Shown: positions 54,532-64,000, counted from the first letter of the stretch. The stretch is DNA of 64,000 bases from Aquicoccus porphyridii (GCF_008369105.1 NZ_VINQ01000003.1:209001-273000); one strand, 5' to 3'. The notes: generated by a model from the sequence alone, not told the origin. Program-made: numbers and translations.

Positions 54532-56487
54532 CTACCTCAGCGCGCCCGAGGCTTTGAGCGCCGCGGCTTTTTCGGGGTTCACCCACCAGAAATCCATCAC
54601 CCCCACGTCGAAGGGCGGCAAGGGATCGGGATGTTCATACATGTCCCAATAGCTCACCCAATACTTGTCCTTGAACCATGTCGGCACCATGAACCGCTCA
54701 TAACGCAGAACCCGGTCCAGCGCCATGAGCGCGGTTTGCGACCCCTCTCTCGTCTCGGCTTCGAGCGCGATGTCGATGATCCGGTCCACCAGCGGGCTGG
54801 CCAGCCCTGCCGGGTTGAACACGCTGAACTCTGCCTCGGCCGATCCGTAACGCTGATGCAGGCCGGTGCCCGCTTCGAGAAACGGGATATAGGCGTCGTA
54901 GATCATGTCATAATCGAAATCGCGCTCAAGCAGCGTGTACTGCGCCGAGTCGATGGAGTTGACCCGTGCATCTATACCCATGCGTTTGAGGTTCTTGGCG
55001 AAAACCTCGATCGCCGCGCTCAGCGTCGAGGGAAAGCTCGACGGGATCGGAAAGTCGATGGTCAGCGGCTCGCCTTCGGCATTGCGCCGCATCCCGTCAT
55101 CGCCGACGACCCAGCCCGTTTCATCCAAGAGCCGCATCGCACGGCGCAGGTTGCGCCGGTCGGTCTGCCGTTCACCGTTCGATTCGTGCGCCATCACCGC
55201 AGGTTCCTCGAGAACCGCCGGCGGCACCATGTCGCCCAGGTCTTCCAGCAGCGCCCGCTCGGCGCCTTCCGGCATGCCTTTGGCCTCGTGCGGGGCATTT
55301 TGCACGAAGGAATGACGCTGCGCGTAAAGATCGTATTGCAGCGACGCATTGGTCCATTCGAAATTGAACGCCAGCGCAATCGCCTCGCGCAGTTTGGGAT
55401 CGGCGAACTTGTCACGCCGCAGGTTGAAGATGAACCCCGTTGGCATAGGCGGCGTGCCATTGGGCAATTCGACAACCTTGACATCGCCCCGCTGCACCGC
55501 CGGGAAATTATAGCTCGTCGCCCATTTCTTGGGGTCGCTCTCGTCGCGGAACGTGTATTCGCCCGCCTTGAACGCCTCGAACGCGGCGGAGTCATCGGCG
55601 AAATACTCGACCCGGATTTCATCGAAATTGTGCCGCCCCCGGTTGATCGGCAGATCCCAACCCCAGTAATCGGGGTTACGCCGATAGACCACGCGGCGGT
55701 TCACCTCGTAGCTTTCAAGAACGTAAGGCCCCGATCCCGGCGGATGGGCAAGCCGCGATTCATCAAGTCGCGCACCGGTTTCCTCATACCATTTGCGGGG
55801 GAAAACCGGTGTGCTTCCGACCTGATCAATCAGGCTCCGGCGCGAAATGCCCTCGGCAAAGGTAAACTTGACCGTGTGATCATCCAGCGCCTCGGCGTTC
55901 AACACCCGCTTGGCCACCGCGATGGCATAGGATGGCAGGCCCTGTTCGAGAAACAGGTTATGCGAAAACACCACGTCATGCGCCGTGACCGGCGTGCCAT
56001 CCGAAAACCGGGCCTCGGGGCGCATATGGAATATCACCCATGTCTTGCCCACGTCATATTCGATGCTCTCGGCCAGAAGGCCGTAATTCTCGCCATAGGC
56101 ATCCGCCGGGCCGGCCCCCAGAAGCGATTCATAGGTCGTCGAGATCAAGGTTCCACCGGCCCGCCCCTTGCGGGTGTAGGGATTGAGCGAGTCGAACGTG
56201 CCCAGCGCATAGCGCACCATCGCGCCGCCCTTGGGTGCGTCGGGATTCACATAATCGAAATGCTCGAAATCGGCGGGGTATTTCAGATCGCCGAAATAGG
56301 AATAGCCATGGCTGCGGATGATCCCGTCCTCCTCGGCGCGCACAGGCCATGCCGCCAGAGCCAGAATCACGAGACCACACAGCGCCGTCAGCAGGCGCGC
56401 AGCAGGAAAGGCATCCGGCGGCTCCGCCCGGACCACGCAAACCTGTGCCTTGTCGGCTTTCACCTCTATTGGACCCGCATAGCTCAT
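54532..56487 (-). CDS. yejA: ABC transporter substrate-binding protein YejA (family 5)
   Basis: 651-residue extracellular solute-binding protein. It has the SBP5 core ([24 protein letters not shown] at the mature start, later [11 protein letters not shown] and [13 protein letters not shown]). The signal helix ([20 protein letters not shown]) lies at residues 32-51 behind an unusually long N-terminal region. The ATG at 56487 has a strong GGGAGACGGG site, but a start closer to the signal helix cannot be excluded. YejABEF imports peptides, including microcin C-like ones in other bacteria. Confidence 0.9.
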   Translation of the reverse strand: MSYAGPIEVKADKAQVCVVRAEPPDAFPAARLLTALCGLVILALAAWPVRAEEDGIIRSHGYSYFGDLKYPADFEHFDYVNPDAPKGGAMVRYALGTFDSLNPYTRKGRAGGTLISTTYESLLGAGPADAYGENYGLLAESIEYDVGKTWVIFHMRPEARFSDGTPVTAHDVVFSHNLFLEQGLPSYAIAVAKRVLNAEALDDHTVKFTFAEGISRRSLIDQVGSTPVFPRKWYEETGARLDESRLAHPPGSGPYVLESYEVNRRVVYRRNPDYWGWDLPINRGRHNFDEIRVEYFADDSAAFEAFKAGEYTFRDESDPKKWATSYNFPAVQRGDVKVVELPNGTPPMPTGFIFNLRRDKFADPKLREAIALAFNFEWTNASLQYDLYAQRHSFVQNAPHEAKGMPEGAERALLEDLGDMVPPAVLEEPAVMAHESNGERQTDRRNLRRAMRLLDETGWVVGDDGMRRNAEGEPLTIDFPIPSSFPSTLSAAIEVFAKNLKRMGIDARVNSIDSAQYTLLERDFDYDMIYDAYIPFLEAGTGLHQRYGSAEAEFSVFNPAGLASPLVDRIIDIALEAETREGSQTALMALDRVLRYERFMVPTWFKDKYWVSYWDMYEHPDPLPPFDVGVMDFWWVNPEKAAALKASGALR

Positions 56488-56617
56488 CCCGTCTCCCTCT
56501 CTCCCGGACCTGTCACAGGCCCGCTTTGGCGCAAGCATTGACGTTTGTCCCAAGCTAATGGTCAGGACCGGGCATATTCAAGTTGCGAATACGTCAACAG
56601 GACGTGACAGGTGCCAT

Positions 56618-56655
56618 GAAAAAGGCCGTCGCCCATATGGGTGACGGCCTTTTGG
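56618..56655 (-). terminator. terminator downstream of cytochrome c gene
   Basis: AAAGGCCGTC and GACGGCCTTT form a perfect stem with an inner GCCCAT/ATGGGT extension. T-runs flank both sides, so it may act in both directions. Confidence 0.85.
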
Positions 56656-56672
56656 CTGCATGTCCGATCGGC

Positions 56673-57200
56673 TCAATCGCCAAGCGTTTCAAGATAGGCA
56701 ATAAGGTTGGCACGGTCTTCGGCCTTGGGCAAACCGGCAAAGCTCATCGAGGTGCCGGGCGTCGCGCTGCGCGGGCTTTCCAGGAATGTGTTGAGATTCT
56801 CGGGGCTCCAGGCATCGCCGATCTGGTTGAGGCTGCCGGAGTAGCGGTCGAACCCGTCCGCCGCGCCAACGGCGCGACCGACAACCGCGTGAAGTGACGG
56901 GCCAGTGCCATGCGCACCCTCGTCCACCTTGTGACAGGCCCGGCATTTGGCAAAGACCCTTGCCCCCTGGTCCGGATCGGCCGACGCCAGAAGCTCTTCG
57001 AAGCTCGGCTCATCTTCGGCTTCGGCGCCTGCGTCATCGCCTTCGTCCACGGCGATCACATATCCTGCGGCATGATCCTCGCCGCCATGCCCGCCGCCAG
57101 TCGCATAAAGCTCTTCCGCCGCCCATTTACCCAGCATGAACACCAGAAGTGCCCCACAGAAGGCGCCGATAATCTTGGTGGATGTCATCGTGTCAAACAT
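56673..57200 (-). CDS. cycM: membrane-anchored cytochrome c (cytochrome cy-like)
   Basis: 175 residues. An uncleaved N-terminal helix (IIGAFCGALLVFMLGKWAAEEL) is followed by an acidic linker of about 40 residues and a class I cytochrome domain. The heme motif is Cys86-RA-Cys89-His90 and the probable axial ligand Met152 (TSMSFAGL). This tethered form shuttles electrons between the bc1 complex and oxidases. The start at 57200 is preferred; an ATG 12 nt later is possible. Divergent from pheA. Confidence 0.9.
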   Translation of the reverse strand: MFDTMTSTKIIGAFCGALLVFMLGKWAAEELYATGGGHGGEDHAAGYVIAVDEGDDAGAEAEDEPSFEELLASADPDQGARVFAKCRACHKVDEGAHGTGPSLHAVVGRAVGAADGFDRYSGSLNQIGDAWSPENLNTFLESPRSATPGTSMSFAGLPKAEDRANLIAYLETLGD

Positions 57201-57323
57201 GTGCCTGCTTCCGAAATTGGTCTCGCTTCGGCGCGTATCTATCCGCTTCCCCTTGGGCAAAGCAAGGTGTAGTTTCCGCGACCAATCGCCCTTTCGGGCG
57301 TAAATCGACAGGAAAGCACGAAA

Positions 57324-58154
57324 ATGACACAGCGGATCGCCTTTCAGGGAGAACCGGGCGCCTATTCTCACGAGGCCTGCCACACCGCCCGCCCCGAACT
57401 GGAAGCGCTGCCTTGCAGCACCTTCGAAGAGGTGATCGGCGCGGTGCGCGACGGGCACGCCGATCTAGCCATGCTTCCGGTCGAGAACACGACCTATGGC
57501 CGCGTGGCCGACATTCACCGTCTCCTGCCCGAAAGCGGGTTGCACATCGTCGGCGAATCCTTTGTCCGTGTGCGCATCTGTCTTCTGGCCAATCCCGGCA
57601 CCCGGATCGAGGACATCAACGCAGTGCGCGCGCATCTCGTGCTGCTGCCGCAATCGGCCGCATTTCTCAAGCAACACGGGATCAAGGGCATCCCCGCCGC
57701 CGACAGCGCCGGCGCGGCCGCCAAACTTGCCCGCCTCAAGACCCCGGGCGAAGGTGTTCTGGCTTCTGCATTGGCGGGCGAGATTTACGGGCTCGACGTG
57801 CTGGCCCGCGACATCGAGGATCACGGCCACAACACCACCCGCTTTGTCATCATGGCGCGCGAACCCGATTATGCGCCCCGGGGCGAGTTGGGCATGATGA
57901 CCAGCTTTGTTTTCGAAGTGCGCAACATCCCCGCCGCGCTTTACAAGGCGATGGGCGGGTTTGCCACCAACGGGGTGAACATGACCAAGCTCGAAAGCTA
58001 CATGGTCGATGGCTCGTTCACCGCCACCCGCTTCTGGGCCGATATCGACGGCCACCCGGGTGACCCGGCCGTGAAACGCGCGCTTGACGAGTTGGGCTAT
58101 TTCACCTCGCATCTCGAGATCATGGGCGTCTATCCAGCCGACCGCGTGCGCTGA
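57324..58154 (+). CDS. pheA: prephenate dehydratase
   Basis: 276-residue monofunctional enzyme making phenylpyruvate. The PDT domain opens RIAFQGEPGAYSHEAC and has LPVENTTYGRVAD and the catalytic-site GHNTTRFVIMAR. The C-terminal ACT domain, with NGVNMTKLESYMVDGSF (ESRP-like site), binds phenylalanine for feedback inhibition. The chorismate mutase step is supplied by the separate AroQ at 32653. Confidence 0.95.
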   Translation: MTQRIAFQGEPGAYSHEACHTARPELEALPCSTFEEVIGAVRDGHADLAMLPVENTTYGRVADIHRLLPESGLHIVGESFVRVRICLLANPGTRIEDINAVRAHLVLLPQSAAFLKQHGIKGIPAADSAGAAAKLARLKTPGEGVLASALAGEIYGLDVLARDIEDHGHNTTRFVIMAREPDYAPRGELGMMTSFVFEVRNIPAALYKAMGGFATNGVNMTKLESYMVDGSFTATRFWADIDGHPGDPAVKRALDELGYFTSHLEIMGVYPADRVR

Positions 58155-58197
58155 TCACCGTGGCGCGGAGATGCACCCGGCCCCGATCTGTCGCGGA

Positions 58198-58226
58198 GAA
58201 ATCGCCTCTGCCCGGTGGGCGATTTC
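58198..58226. terminator. hairpin between convergent pheA and SRPBCC genes
   Basis: GAAATCGCC pairs with GGCGATTTC across 11 nt. The right arm overlaps the stop codon of the SRPBCC gene. Candidate bidirectional terminator. Confidence 0.55.
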
Positions 58227-58695
58227 ATCCCATGCGCGACTTGTAGTTATCTTCGGTCGCCTTGGCATATTCGGCCACCCGCACCTTGAACCGCTTGTTC
58301 AGGCTCCCCTTGGCCAGTTTCATCGACTGCACCAGCAAGCGCGTCGACAGGGTGAGCGGCTTCAATTCGATTTCGAGCCCCAGCCGTGTGCGGAGCCGTG
58401 ACAGCGCGACCAGATCGACGATCATATGCCCGCCGATATTGGGCGAGCGGCTTTCGAACACCATCCGGGTGGATGGATCATACTCGGTCAATTCGATCTG
58501 GATTTCACGCCGCTTGCCCCGCATCTGAAAGGCGATGTGCCACATCATGCCCAGGCCCGGCTGCTGCAGCCTGTCCATCCTCGAAACCTCGGCCCCCCGC
58601 CGCAGCGCCAGCCGCTCGAACCTGTCGAAATCCGACACCACGCCGAACACGTGCTCCAGCGGGGCCTCGATATCTTCCTTGGTTGTAAAGATCAT
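58225..58695 (-). CDS. SRPBCC family protein
   Basis: 156 residues with the START/Bet v1-like pattern: an opening strand (MIFTTKEDIEAPLEHVFGVVSDFDRFERLALRRGA), a central beta sheet and a long C-terminal helix (LAKGSLNKRFKVRVAEYAKATEDNY). Such proteins bind hydrophobic ligands. No specific ligand is evident. 29 nt separate it from the nudC stop, so cotranscription is likely. Confidence 0.8.
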   Translation of the reverse strand: MIFTTKEDIEAPLEHVFGVVSDFDRFERLALRRGAEVSRMDRLQQPGLGMMWHIAFQMRGKRREIQIELTEYDPSTRMVFESRSPNIGGHMIVDLVALSRLRTRLGLEIELKPLTLSTRLLVQSMKLAKGSLNKRFKVRVAEYAKATEDNYKSRMG

Positions 58696-58724
58696 GGATG
58701 CCTGCCGTTTTTCCCAGTGTCACC

Positions 58725-59690
58725 TCAATCGAGCCGGTCCGCAAGCCAGTTCCAAAGCAGGAAATGCGCAATCGACCCTTTTCTGGCAGGCTTCATCCGG
58801 GGGTTTTGTCCCGAAAAGGCATCGGCGATCTCTTCGCGGGTGAACCATTGCGCAGTTTCGATCTCGACCGGGTCGATGGTGATCTCGTCACTCAGCGCCT
58901 CACCGCGACAGCCGATCATCAGGGAACTGGGATAGGGCCATGGCTGCGAGGCAAGGTAATCAACACGTCCGACCCTGATCGCCGCCTCTTCCTCGACCTC
59001 GCGACGCACCGCAGCCTCGATCGCCTCGCCGGGCTCGACGAAACCCGCCAGAAGGGAATACATGCCTTCGGGCCAGCCGTGGCTGCGGCCCATCAACACC
59101 TTGTTGCCGCGCGTGATCAGCATGATCACCACCGGGTCGGTTCGCGGGAAATGCTGGGCGCCACAGCCCGGGCAGGCGCGCTGCCAACCGGCCATGATCA
59201 TCTCGCTTTCATGCCCGCATTTGGCACAGAACCTGTGGCTTCTGTGCCAACTCAGGATCGCCTTGGCCGTCGCCGCCACTTCTGCATCCCGCGGGCTGAT
59301 CCGCGACATCACGCCGCGCAACTCGCAAAAGGCGCTGCCCTTGGGGGCCTTGGGGTGGACCTGCTCGCTCGGGTCGAAAAACGCGGCCAGCGCCTCGGCG
59401 TCGATCTCACCCGGCTCCCAATGCGAGATATCGGCCCCGAAAAGCGCCGCGCTCCCTTCCCGGCCCAGGAAAATCATTTCGCGCGCACCGATGAGCACCG
59501 GATGATCGAGAGGCACCCTGACCAGGGTTTCGCGCGCCTCACCCTCGAAAAGCGGCTTGCTGCGCCAGATCACGACCGCCCGGCTATCGGGATCGCGGCG
59601 CGCCTTGGCCAGCCCGTCGGCATCGCCGCGCAGATGCGCCGCCCGATCAAGACCCGATCCACCGAACGTTACCGTTTCCGCCAATCGCAT
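58725..59690 (-). CDS. nudC: NAD(H) diphosphatase NudC
   Basis: 321 residues. N-terminal domain, then a zinc ribbon (CAKCGHESEM, CPGCGAQHFPRTDP) and the Nudix box GFVEPGEAIEAAVRREVEEEAAI. The NudC hallmark SQPWPYPSSLM lies 15 residues after it. The family cleaves NADH and removes NAD caps from RNA. The Gly normally near the end of the Nudix box is Ala here. The ATG at 59690 has AGGGGCGGG upstream. Confidence 0.93.
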   Translation of the reverse strand: MRLAETVTFGGSGLDRAAHLRGDADGLAKARRDPDSRAVVIWRSKPLFEGEARETLVRVPLDHPVLIGAREMIFLGREGSAALFGADISHWEPGEIDAEALAAFFDPSEQVHPKAPKGSAFCELRGVMSRISPRDAEVAATAKAILSWHRSHRFCAKCGHESEMIMAGWQRACPGCGAQHFPRTDPVVIMLITRGNKVLMGRSHGWPEGMYSLLAGFVEPGEAIEAAVRREVEEEAAIRVGRVDYLASQPWPYPSSLMIGCRGEALSDEITIDPVEIETAQWFTREEIADAFSGQNPRMKPARKGSIAHFLLWNWLADRLD

Positions 59691-59970
59691 ACCCGCCCCT
59701 CCCTTTGGGATCGGATGTCGCATGTTTGTACCCGCCACGCAATCACGCGCAATAACCATGGGGGTTGACGATGCGTACAGCACCCTCTTTGGTTGATAAT
59801 TGAAATTTCATTCAATCAACCGAACTGCACCCGCGTGCATCCTTTGTCCTGCACCTTTGAACGCCACCCCCTGTAAACAACATGCACCGCAATTTCAGAC
59901 CGCCCTCGAAACTCGATCCAAGCAATATGGCAAGGCATTGAAGAACCGAACATCTCCCGTTTCGAACCCT

Positions 59971-61833
59971 GTGACGTTGCAGATCACGCTCATGCAGACC
60001 ACCGACCTGCATGGCACGTTGCGCGGCTATGACTACCTGGCCGACAAGCCCGTTGATACAGGCGGGCTGAGCCGCGTTGCCACGCTGATCCGCCAATGTC
60101 GCAATGAACAGCCCAACACCCTGCTGTTCGATTGCGGCGACATGCTTCAAGGCAGTGTTACCTGCGACCTGTTGGCCCGGCATGAACTGAACCAGACCGG
60201 GGCACATCCGGTGATCGCAGCGATGAATAGCCTGCACTATGACGCCGCCGCTCCGGGCAATCACGATTTCGACTATGGCGCCGATTTCCTGTTCGAATCC
60301 ATCTCCACCGCACAGTTTCCCTTTCTGTGCTGTAACCTGCACCGCACCGGCTCGGGGCTGATCCCCGGCCCGCCCGCTTTTGCCCCGCACCGCATTCTCG
60401 AACGGTGCTTTCGCGACCTGCAAGGGGCCATGCATCGCCTGCGCATCGGTGTCACCGGCTGCCTGCCTCCGCAAACCCTCGAATGGGATCACCACCTCGC
60501 CACTGAATTCCACATCCGCGACATGGTCAGCGCGGTGCGGGAAGAGGTGGCCGCGATGCGCAAGACGGGCTGTGATCTCATTGTCATCCTCGCCCATAGC
60601 GGGCTTGAGATCGGCGACCGCGCCGGGGCCGAGAACGCCATCCTCCCGCTGGCCGCGCTTGAGGGCGTGGATGCGGTTCTGGGCGGGCATACACATGCAC
60701 GCTTTCCCGGGGAGGCCGCGCTCCCACATCCCGCAATCAATGTGGAAACGGGCCTGATCCATGGCACCCCCGTGGTGATGAGCGGCTTCTGGGGCAGCCA
60801 TCTGGGCGCTATCGACCTCACGCTCGAACGGACGGCAGGCGCGGGCTGGCGGGTGAAACAGGCCGCACCCCGCCTTGTCCCGACCGGAACACCGCCGAAC
60901 ACACCGCCCGCCTCGGAAGACCCTGAAATCCTGTCCATCACCCGCCCAGTCCACGAGGCCACGCTCGCCCGCATCCACGAACCGGTCGGTGAAACCCGGA
61001 CCCCGCTGCACAGTTTCTTTTCGCTCTTCGCCAACGATGCCGCGTTGCAACTCGTCGCGCGCGCACAAGCGGGGTTCCTGCGCGAGGCGATCCACGGAAC
61101 CGATCTCGCCGATCTGCCGCTTCTCTCGGCCGCGGCCCCGTTCAAGACCGGGCGCCGGTCCGGCGTCGATCACTACACCCATGTGCCCCCCGGCCCCCTG
61201 ACCCGGCGTAGCCTTGCCGATCTCTACCTCTATCCCAACCCGTTCTGCGCCCTGCATGTCACCGGTGCTGTGCTGCGGCACTGGCTCGAATACAGCGCCA
61301 GCCTGTTTGCCCGGCTCGACCCCGATAGCGCCGCACCCCAACCGCTGCTGCGTGATGCGTTTCCGGGCTACAAGTTCGACGTCATCTGCGGGGTGAGCTA
61401 TGAAATCGACATCTCGCGCCCGGCCCGGTTCGACGATAACGGCATGTTGCTTGACCCCGAGGCCCGCCGCATCCGCAACCTTCGCTGGAACGGGCGGCGC
61501 GTCACTGATACTATGGAGTTCATCGTCGCCACCAACGCCTTTCGCGCCCACGGCATCGGCTTCCCGCCCGAATTGGGCTATCATCCGACACCCGAGATCG
61601 TGTTCGAAAGCCCGGTCTGGACACGCGACATCTTGCGCCGCTACGTCACCACCCACAGCCCGCTCGACTTCGAAATCCAACGCAACTGGTCCTTCACGCC
61701 CCTTGGCGGGGTGCGCAGCCTTGTGGCAACCTCGCCGACGGCACGTGCCTATCTCCACGACCCACAGTTGCCCCCGGTCGAGGATCTCGGCGATATGCCC
61801 GAAGGATTCATGCAGCTTTGCCTGAGGATCTGA
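59971..61833 (+). CDS. 2',3'-cyclic-nucleotide 2'-phosphodiesterase/5'-nucleotidase-like (CpdB family)
   Basis: About 620 residues. The metallophosphoesterase domain has TTDLHG, CGDMLQGS, PGNHDFDYG and GHTHARFPG, binding two metals. The C-terminal 5'-nucleotidase domain includes LADLYLYPNPFCALHVTG. No signal peptide is seen, although CpdB proteins are usually periplasmic. The start is uncertain: the frame is open back to a TTG at 59800, and the GTG at 59971 or ATG at 59992 sit just before the conserved core. Confidence 0.8.
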   Translation: MTLQITLMQTTDLHGTLRGYDYLADKPVDTGGLSRVATLIRQCRNEQPNTLLFDCGDMLQGSVTCDLLARHELNQTGAHPVIAAMNSLHYDAAAPGNHDFDYGADFLFESISTAQFPFLCCNLHRTGSGLIPGPPAFAPHRILERCFRDLQGAMHRLRIGVTGCLPPQTLEWDHHLATEFHIRDMVSAVREEVAAMRKTGCDLIVILAHSGLEIGDRAGAENAILPLAALEGVDAVLGGHTHARFPGEAALPHPAINVETGLIHGTPVVMSGFWGSHLGAIDLTLERTAGAGWRVKQAAPRLVPTGTPPNTPPASEDPEILSITRPVHEATLARIHEPVGETRTPLHSFFSLFANDAALQLVARAQAGFLREAIHGTDLADLPLLSAAAPFKTGRRSGVDHYTHVPPGPLTRRSLADLYLYPNPFCALHVTGAVLRHWLEYSASLFARLDPDSAAPQPLLRDAFPGYKFDVICGVSYEIDISRPARFDDNGMLLDPEARRIRNLRWNGRRVTDTMEFIVATNAFRAHGIGFPPELGYHPTPEIVFESPVWTRDILRRYVTTHSPLDFEIQRNWSFTPLGGVRSLVATSPTARAYLHDPQLPPVEDLGDMPEGFMQLCLRI

Positions 61834-61842
61834 ACCCGACGC

Positions 61843-61871
61843 TTGCGAATCCCCCGTCCAATCCCTATATG
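61843..61871 (+). promoter_or_regulatory. promoter of ffs
   Basis: TTGCGA, 17-bp spacer, TATATG. The -10 ends 7 nt before the expected RNA 5' end at 61878. Confidence 0.7.
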
Positions 61872-61877
61872 ACGCGG

Positions 61878-61973
61878 TGAGAGGTTGGCGCGGGCAGGCG
61901 CCTCGCCAACCCGGTCAGGTCCGGAAGGAAGCAGCCGTAACGAGCCCCGCTTGGGTCGTTGTCCAGCCTCTCA
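61878..61973 (+). ncRNA. ffs: 4.5S signal recognition particle RNA
   Basis: The universally conserved SRP apical loop appears at 61913-61948 (GGTCAGGTCCGGAAGGAAGC, then AGCCGTAACGAGCCC). The ends TGAGAGG and CCTCTCA pair to close a hairpin of about 96 nt. This RNA binds the M domain of Ffh. Boundaries are set by the terminal pairing. Confidence 0.95.
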
Positions 61974-61987
61974 CCTTTGCTCCCACT

Positions 61988-62275
61988 AGAGTCAGGATCC
62001 ATTGGTTTCCGCGGGGTGGCGTGATTCACGGCTCCGAAAACGGAGCGGTGTCATGTCTGATCTATTCTGGTTGAGCGATGCGTAGATGGCCCGTCTTGAG
62101 CCCTGTTTCCCTAAGTCCCACGGCAAGCCGCGCGTCGATGATCGGCGCGTGCTGAGCGGGATTATCTGCATCAATCGCAATGGGTTGCGGTGGCGCGATG
62201 CGCCTGCGGAATGCGGTCCGCACAAGACGCTCTACAACCGGCGGAAGCGATGGAGCGATATGGGCGGCCTCGCCC
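61988..62275 (+). mobile_element. IS5-type insertion sequence remnant
   Basis: The sequence after a CTAG resembles the left end of IS5-family elements (GAGTCAGGATCCATTGGTTT at 61990-62009), followed by the 5' part of a transposase frame. The right part and right end are missing. It lies 15 nt after ffs. Confidence 0.65.
62053..62275 (+). pseudogene. IS5 family transposase, 5' fragment
   Basis: The frame starts MSDLFWLSDA, meets TAG at 62083-62085 where relatives have Gln, and continues MARLEPCFPKSHGKPRVDDR, ICINRNGLRWRDAP and a degraded CGPHKTLYNRRKRWSDMGG. This is the DUF4096-type N-terminal half of IS5 transposases. The catalytic half is absent. Confidence 0.8.
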
Positions 62276-62342
62276 CCGTATCAATAAGCTTCTCTACACT
62301 TTCGAATGTAGCATATATCGCCATCATGTTCGTCTCAACGGC

Positions 62343-62552
62343 ATGAAATTGCGGGACCGTGTAGTTCTGAACACCCAGGACTTGAGACGCGCCCGCGGCC
62401 TCAGCCAAGAGGAGCCTGCTCATCTGGCCGACGTGAACCGCGGCCATATGGGCAAAGTCGAGAACGCCAAGTTCGCGGCATCTCCCGACCTTCCCAAGGG
62501 CATCGCCTGCGCCCTGAACGTCGCCCCCGAAGAGCCTTTTTCAAGACGCTAG
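62343..62552 (+). CDS. small XRE family HTH protein, possibly degenerate
   Basis: 69 residues, a single helix-turn-helix: LRRARGLSQEEPAHLADVNRGHMGKVENAKF. Several positions deviate from relatives (Pro in the first helix at SQEEPAH, ASPDLPKG in place of a normal helix). The gene follows the IS fragment and may be decaying. No ribosome site is evident. Confidence 0.55.
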   Translation: MKLRDRVVLNTQDLRRARGLSQEEPAHLADVNRGHMGKVENAKFAASPDLPKGIACALNVAPEEPFSRR

Positions 62553-62672
62553 TCCTCTTCCCGAGAGAGAACCCTTTGCTATACTCTCCAGGTTCTTCGC
62601 ACTCCCATTGGCGATCGCGGCGGCGCGATCCATCTGGCGGTCCGGCTTGGAAACCCCGGTGAATCGCGTCCG

Positions 62673-62699
62673 CGGTCGCCCGTCGGATGCGGGCGACCG
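62673..62699 (-). terminator. hairpin downstream of aldehyde dehydrogenase
   Basis: CGGTCGCCCG pairs perfectly with CGGGCGACCG across a 7-nt loop, 9 nt beyond the gene's stop. No T-run. Confidence 0.55.
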
Positions 62700-62707
62700 G
62701 GCGGTAC

Positions 62708-64000
62708 TCAATGCGCGATCATGACATGGCGCACCGCGGTGTAGTCCTCCAGCGCGTACATCGACATGTCCTTGCCATAGCCCGACTGTTTCAGGCCGCC
62801 ATGCGGCATTTCAGTGGTCAGCATGAAATGGGTATTGATCCAGGTACAGCCGTATTGCAGCCCTGCCGCGATCTCCATCGCCTTCCCGATGTCCTGCGTC
62901 CATACCGACGACGCCAGGCCATACTGGCTGTCATTGGCCCAGTCGACGACCGGATCGCCCCCGGTGAAACGGGTGACCGACACCACCGGGCCGAACACCT
63001 CGCGCTGGACAATCTCATCGCTCTGAAGAGCGCCTGCAACAACGGTAGGCTTGTAATAGAACCCGTTGCCGTCATGCGGCGTCCCGCCGGTGGTGATATC
63101 GATATGCTTCTGTTCCACCGCGCGCTGAACGAAGCTGTCCACCCGGTCGCGCTGCCGCGTCGAGATGAGCGGGGGGATTTCGTTCAGCGTGTCGTCGGCA
63201 TTGGCGAAGACAATGCTGGCGGCCGCGTCGGTCAGCTCCGCCACAAGCTTGTCATAGATGCCCGCACCGGCGTAAACGCGACACGCCGCCGTGCAATCTT
63301 GCCCGGCATTGTAGAAACTGAAGGCCTTCAGCCCCTCAACCACACGCCCGAGATCGGCATCGTCCAGCACGATGACAGGGGCCTTGCCGCCCAATTCCAA
63401 ATGGGTGCGCTTGACGCTTTTTGATGCTGCCATGAGCACTTTCTTGCCCGTCGCCACATCGCCGGTAATAGAGATCATGTCGACCTGCGGATGGTTGATC
63501 AGGGCATTGCCCACGGTGGCGCCCTGACCGACGATCACGTTCACCACGCCTTCGGGCAGGATGCCAGCCATGATCCGGGCAAAGGCAAGTGCGGTAAGCG
63601 GTGTCTGTTCGGATGGCTTCATCACCACCGTGTTGCCCCCGGCCAGCGCCGGAGCCAGCTTCCACGCCATCATCATGATCGGATAGTTCCACGGCGCGAT
63701 AGAGGCAACAACGCCAATGGGATCGCGCCGGATCATGCTGGTGTACCCGGCAAGGTAGTTGCCCGCAAGCGGGCCATGCATGTTCCGTACCGCCCCGGCA
63801 AAGAAACGGAAGCAATCGGCGACGGCGGGAATCTCCTCGGCTCGAACCTCGTTTATCGGCTTGCCGCAGTTCAGCGCTTCGAGTTGCGCAAGCTCTTCCA
63901 GCCTGCCCTCTACCGCGTCGGCAATGGCAAGAAGCTTTGCCGCACGTTCACCCGGTGTGGTACGCGACCACGCGGGGAAGGCCGCGCGCGCCGCCCTGAC
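62708..64000 (-). CDS. aldehyde dehydrogenase, gamma-aminobutyraldehyde/betaine-aldehyde type (partial)
   Basis: 431 codons are present and the frame runs off the right edge, so the N terminus is missing. It has the NAD-binding segment [18 protein letters not shown], the general-base Glu in LELGGKAPV and the catalytic Cys in [11 protein letters not shown], then a normal C terminus ([21 protein letters not shown]). Best fits PatD/YdcW-like gamma-aminobutyraldehyde dehydrogenases of polyamine breakdown; betaine aldehyde dehydrogenase is the main alternative. Confidence 0.87.
   Translation of the reverse strand, partial: VRAARAAFPAWSRTTPGERAAKLLAIADAVEGRLEELAQLEALNCGKPINEVRAEEIPAVADCFRFFAGAVRNMHGPLAGNYLAGYTSMIRRDPIGVVASIAPWNYPIMMMAWKLAPALAGGNTVVMKPSEQTPLTALAFARIMAGILPEGVVNVIVGQGATVGNALINHPQVDMISITGDVATGKKVLMAASKSVKRTHLELGGKAPVIVLDDADLGRVVEGLKAFSFYNAGQDCTAACRVYAGAGIYDKLVAELTDAAASIVFANADDTLNEIPPLISTRQRDRVDSFVQRAVEQKHIDITTGGTPHDGNGFYYKPTVVAGALQSDEIVQREVFGPVVSVTRFTGGDPVVDWANDSQYGLASSVWTQDIGKAMEIAAGLQYGCTWINTHFMLTTEMPHGGLKQSGYGKDMSMYALEDYTAVRHVMIAH

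Noticed and set aside
59800-59970. 57-residue N-terminal extension of the CpdB-like protein from a TTG
   Set aside because: No ribosome site, no signal peptide and no family similarity in these codons, though a start inside this stretch cannot be fully excluded.

Overview
The window is GC-rich, gene-dense chromosomal DNA. Gene content and order point to an alphaproteobacterium of the Rhodobacterales (Roseobacter group): an FnrL-type regulator divergent from hemN with an FNR box between them, an F0 operon with both atpF' and atpF and split from F1, a membrane-anchored cytochrome c like cytochrome cy, COQ9, an HvrA-like H-NS protein and several TRAP/DMT transporters. No rRNA, tRNA or CRISPR array was seen. 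Recognised RNA and mobile DNA are the 4.5S RNA gene ffs and a decayed IS5-type element beside it.

Layout. 1-4028 (+): end of S-formylglutathione hydrolase, sthA, a YaiI/DUF188 gene, an EamA permease and an ornithine cyclodeaminase-like gene. 4114-11043: MFS permease (-), zapE (+), then folC, accD and twin CPBP membrane proteases (-). 11087-15782 (-): fatty-acid desaturase, a DctMQP TRAP transporter and a MarR regulator. 15927-24209 (+): eight genes, almost all overlapping by 1-4 nt, for a Rieske oxygenase, a CoA ligase, a thiolase-fold protein, a DUF35-SDR fusion, a cyclase-family hydrolase and an SDR. The MarR gene lies between this operon and the TRAP operon, and similar palindromes precede both, so they look like one uptake-and-degradation unit for an organic, probably aromatic or alicyclic, acid. 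24306-31614 (+): ilvD, a lipoprotein, two conserved hypotheticals and two Old Yellow Enzyme-type reductases, one with atypical codon use.

31640-36192 (-): ffh, three tandem GNAT genes, a small chorismate mutase, rpsP and rimM. 36521-39962: glycosyltransferase, a two-TM protein, LysR plus EamA pair, ArsR regulator. 40194-42789 (+): atpI-B-E-F'-F with a strong terminator. 42943-47263: FadR-type regulator, coq9, two quinone oxidoreductases, an H-NS-like protein. 47348-48030 (-): a pst-phoU operon collapsed to about 0.7 kb, with pieces of pstS, pstA and pstB joined in one open frame and an internally deleted phoU, behind a surviving Pho-box-like promoter. 48497-56487: fnrL, hemN and yejABEF. 56673-61833: cytochrome c, pheA, SRPBCC protein, nudC and a cpdB-like phosphoesterase. 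61878-64000: ffs, IS5 remnant, degenerate XRE gene and a partial aldehyde dehydrogenase.

The main unexplained structures are the collapsed pst-phoU operon; a dispersed intergenic repeat of about 110 bp in three copies (upstream of zapE, coq9 and the pst remnant) with GGTTAACGC ends and tandem 11-mers; a thiolase-fold protein lacking its usual catalytic residues paired with a DUF35-pseudoSDR fusion, a layout like the BbsABCD system of toluene beta-oxidation; and a long inverted repeat next to one copy of the dispersed repeat.
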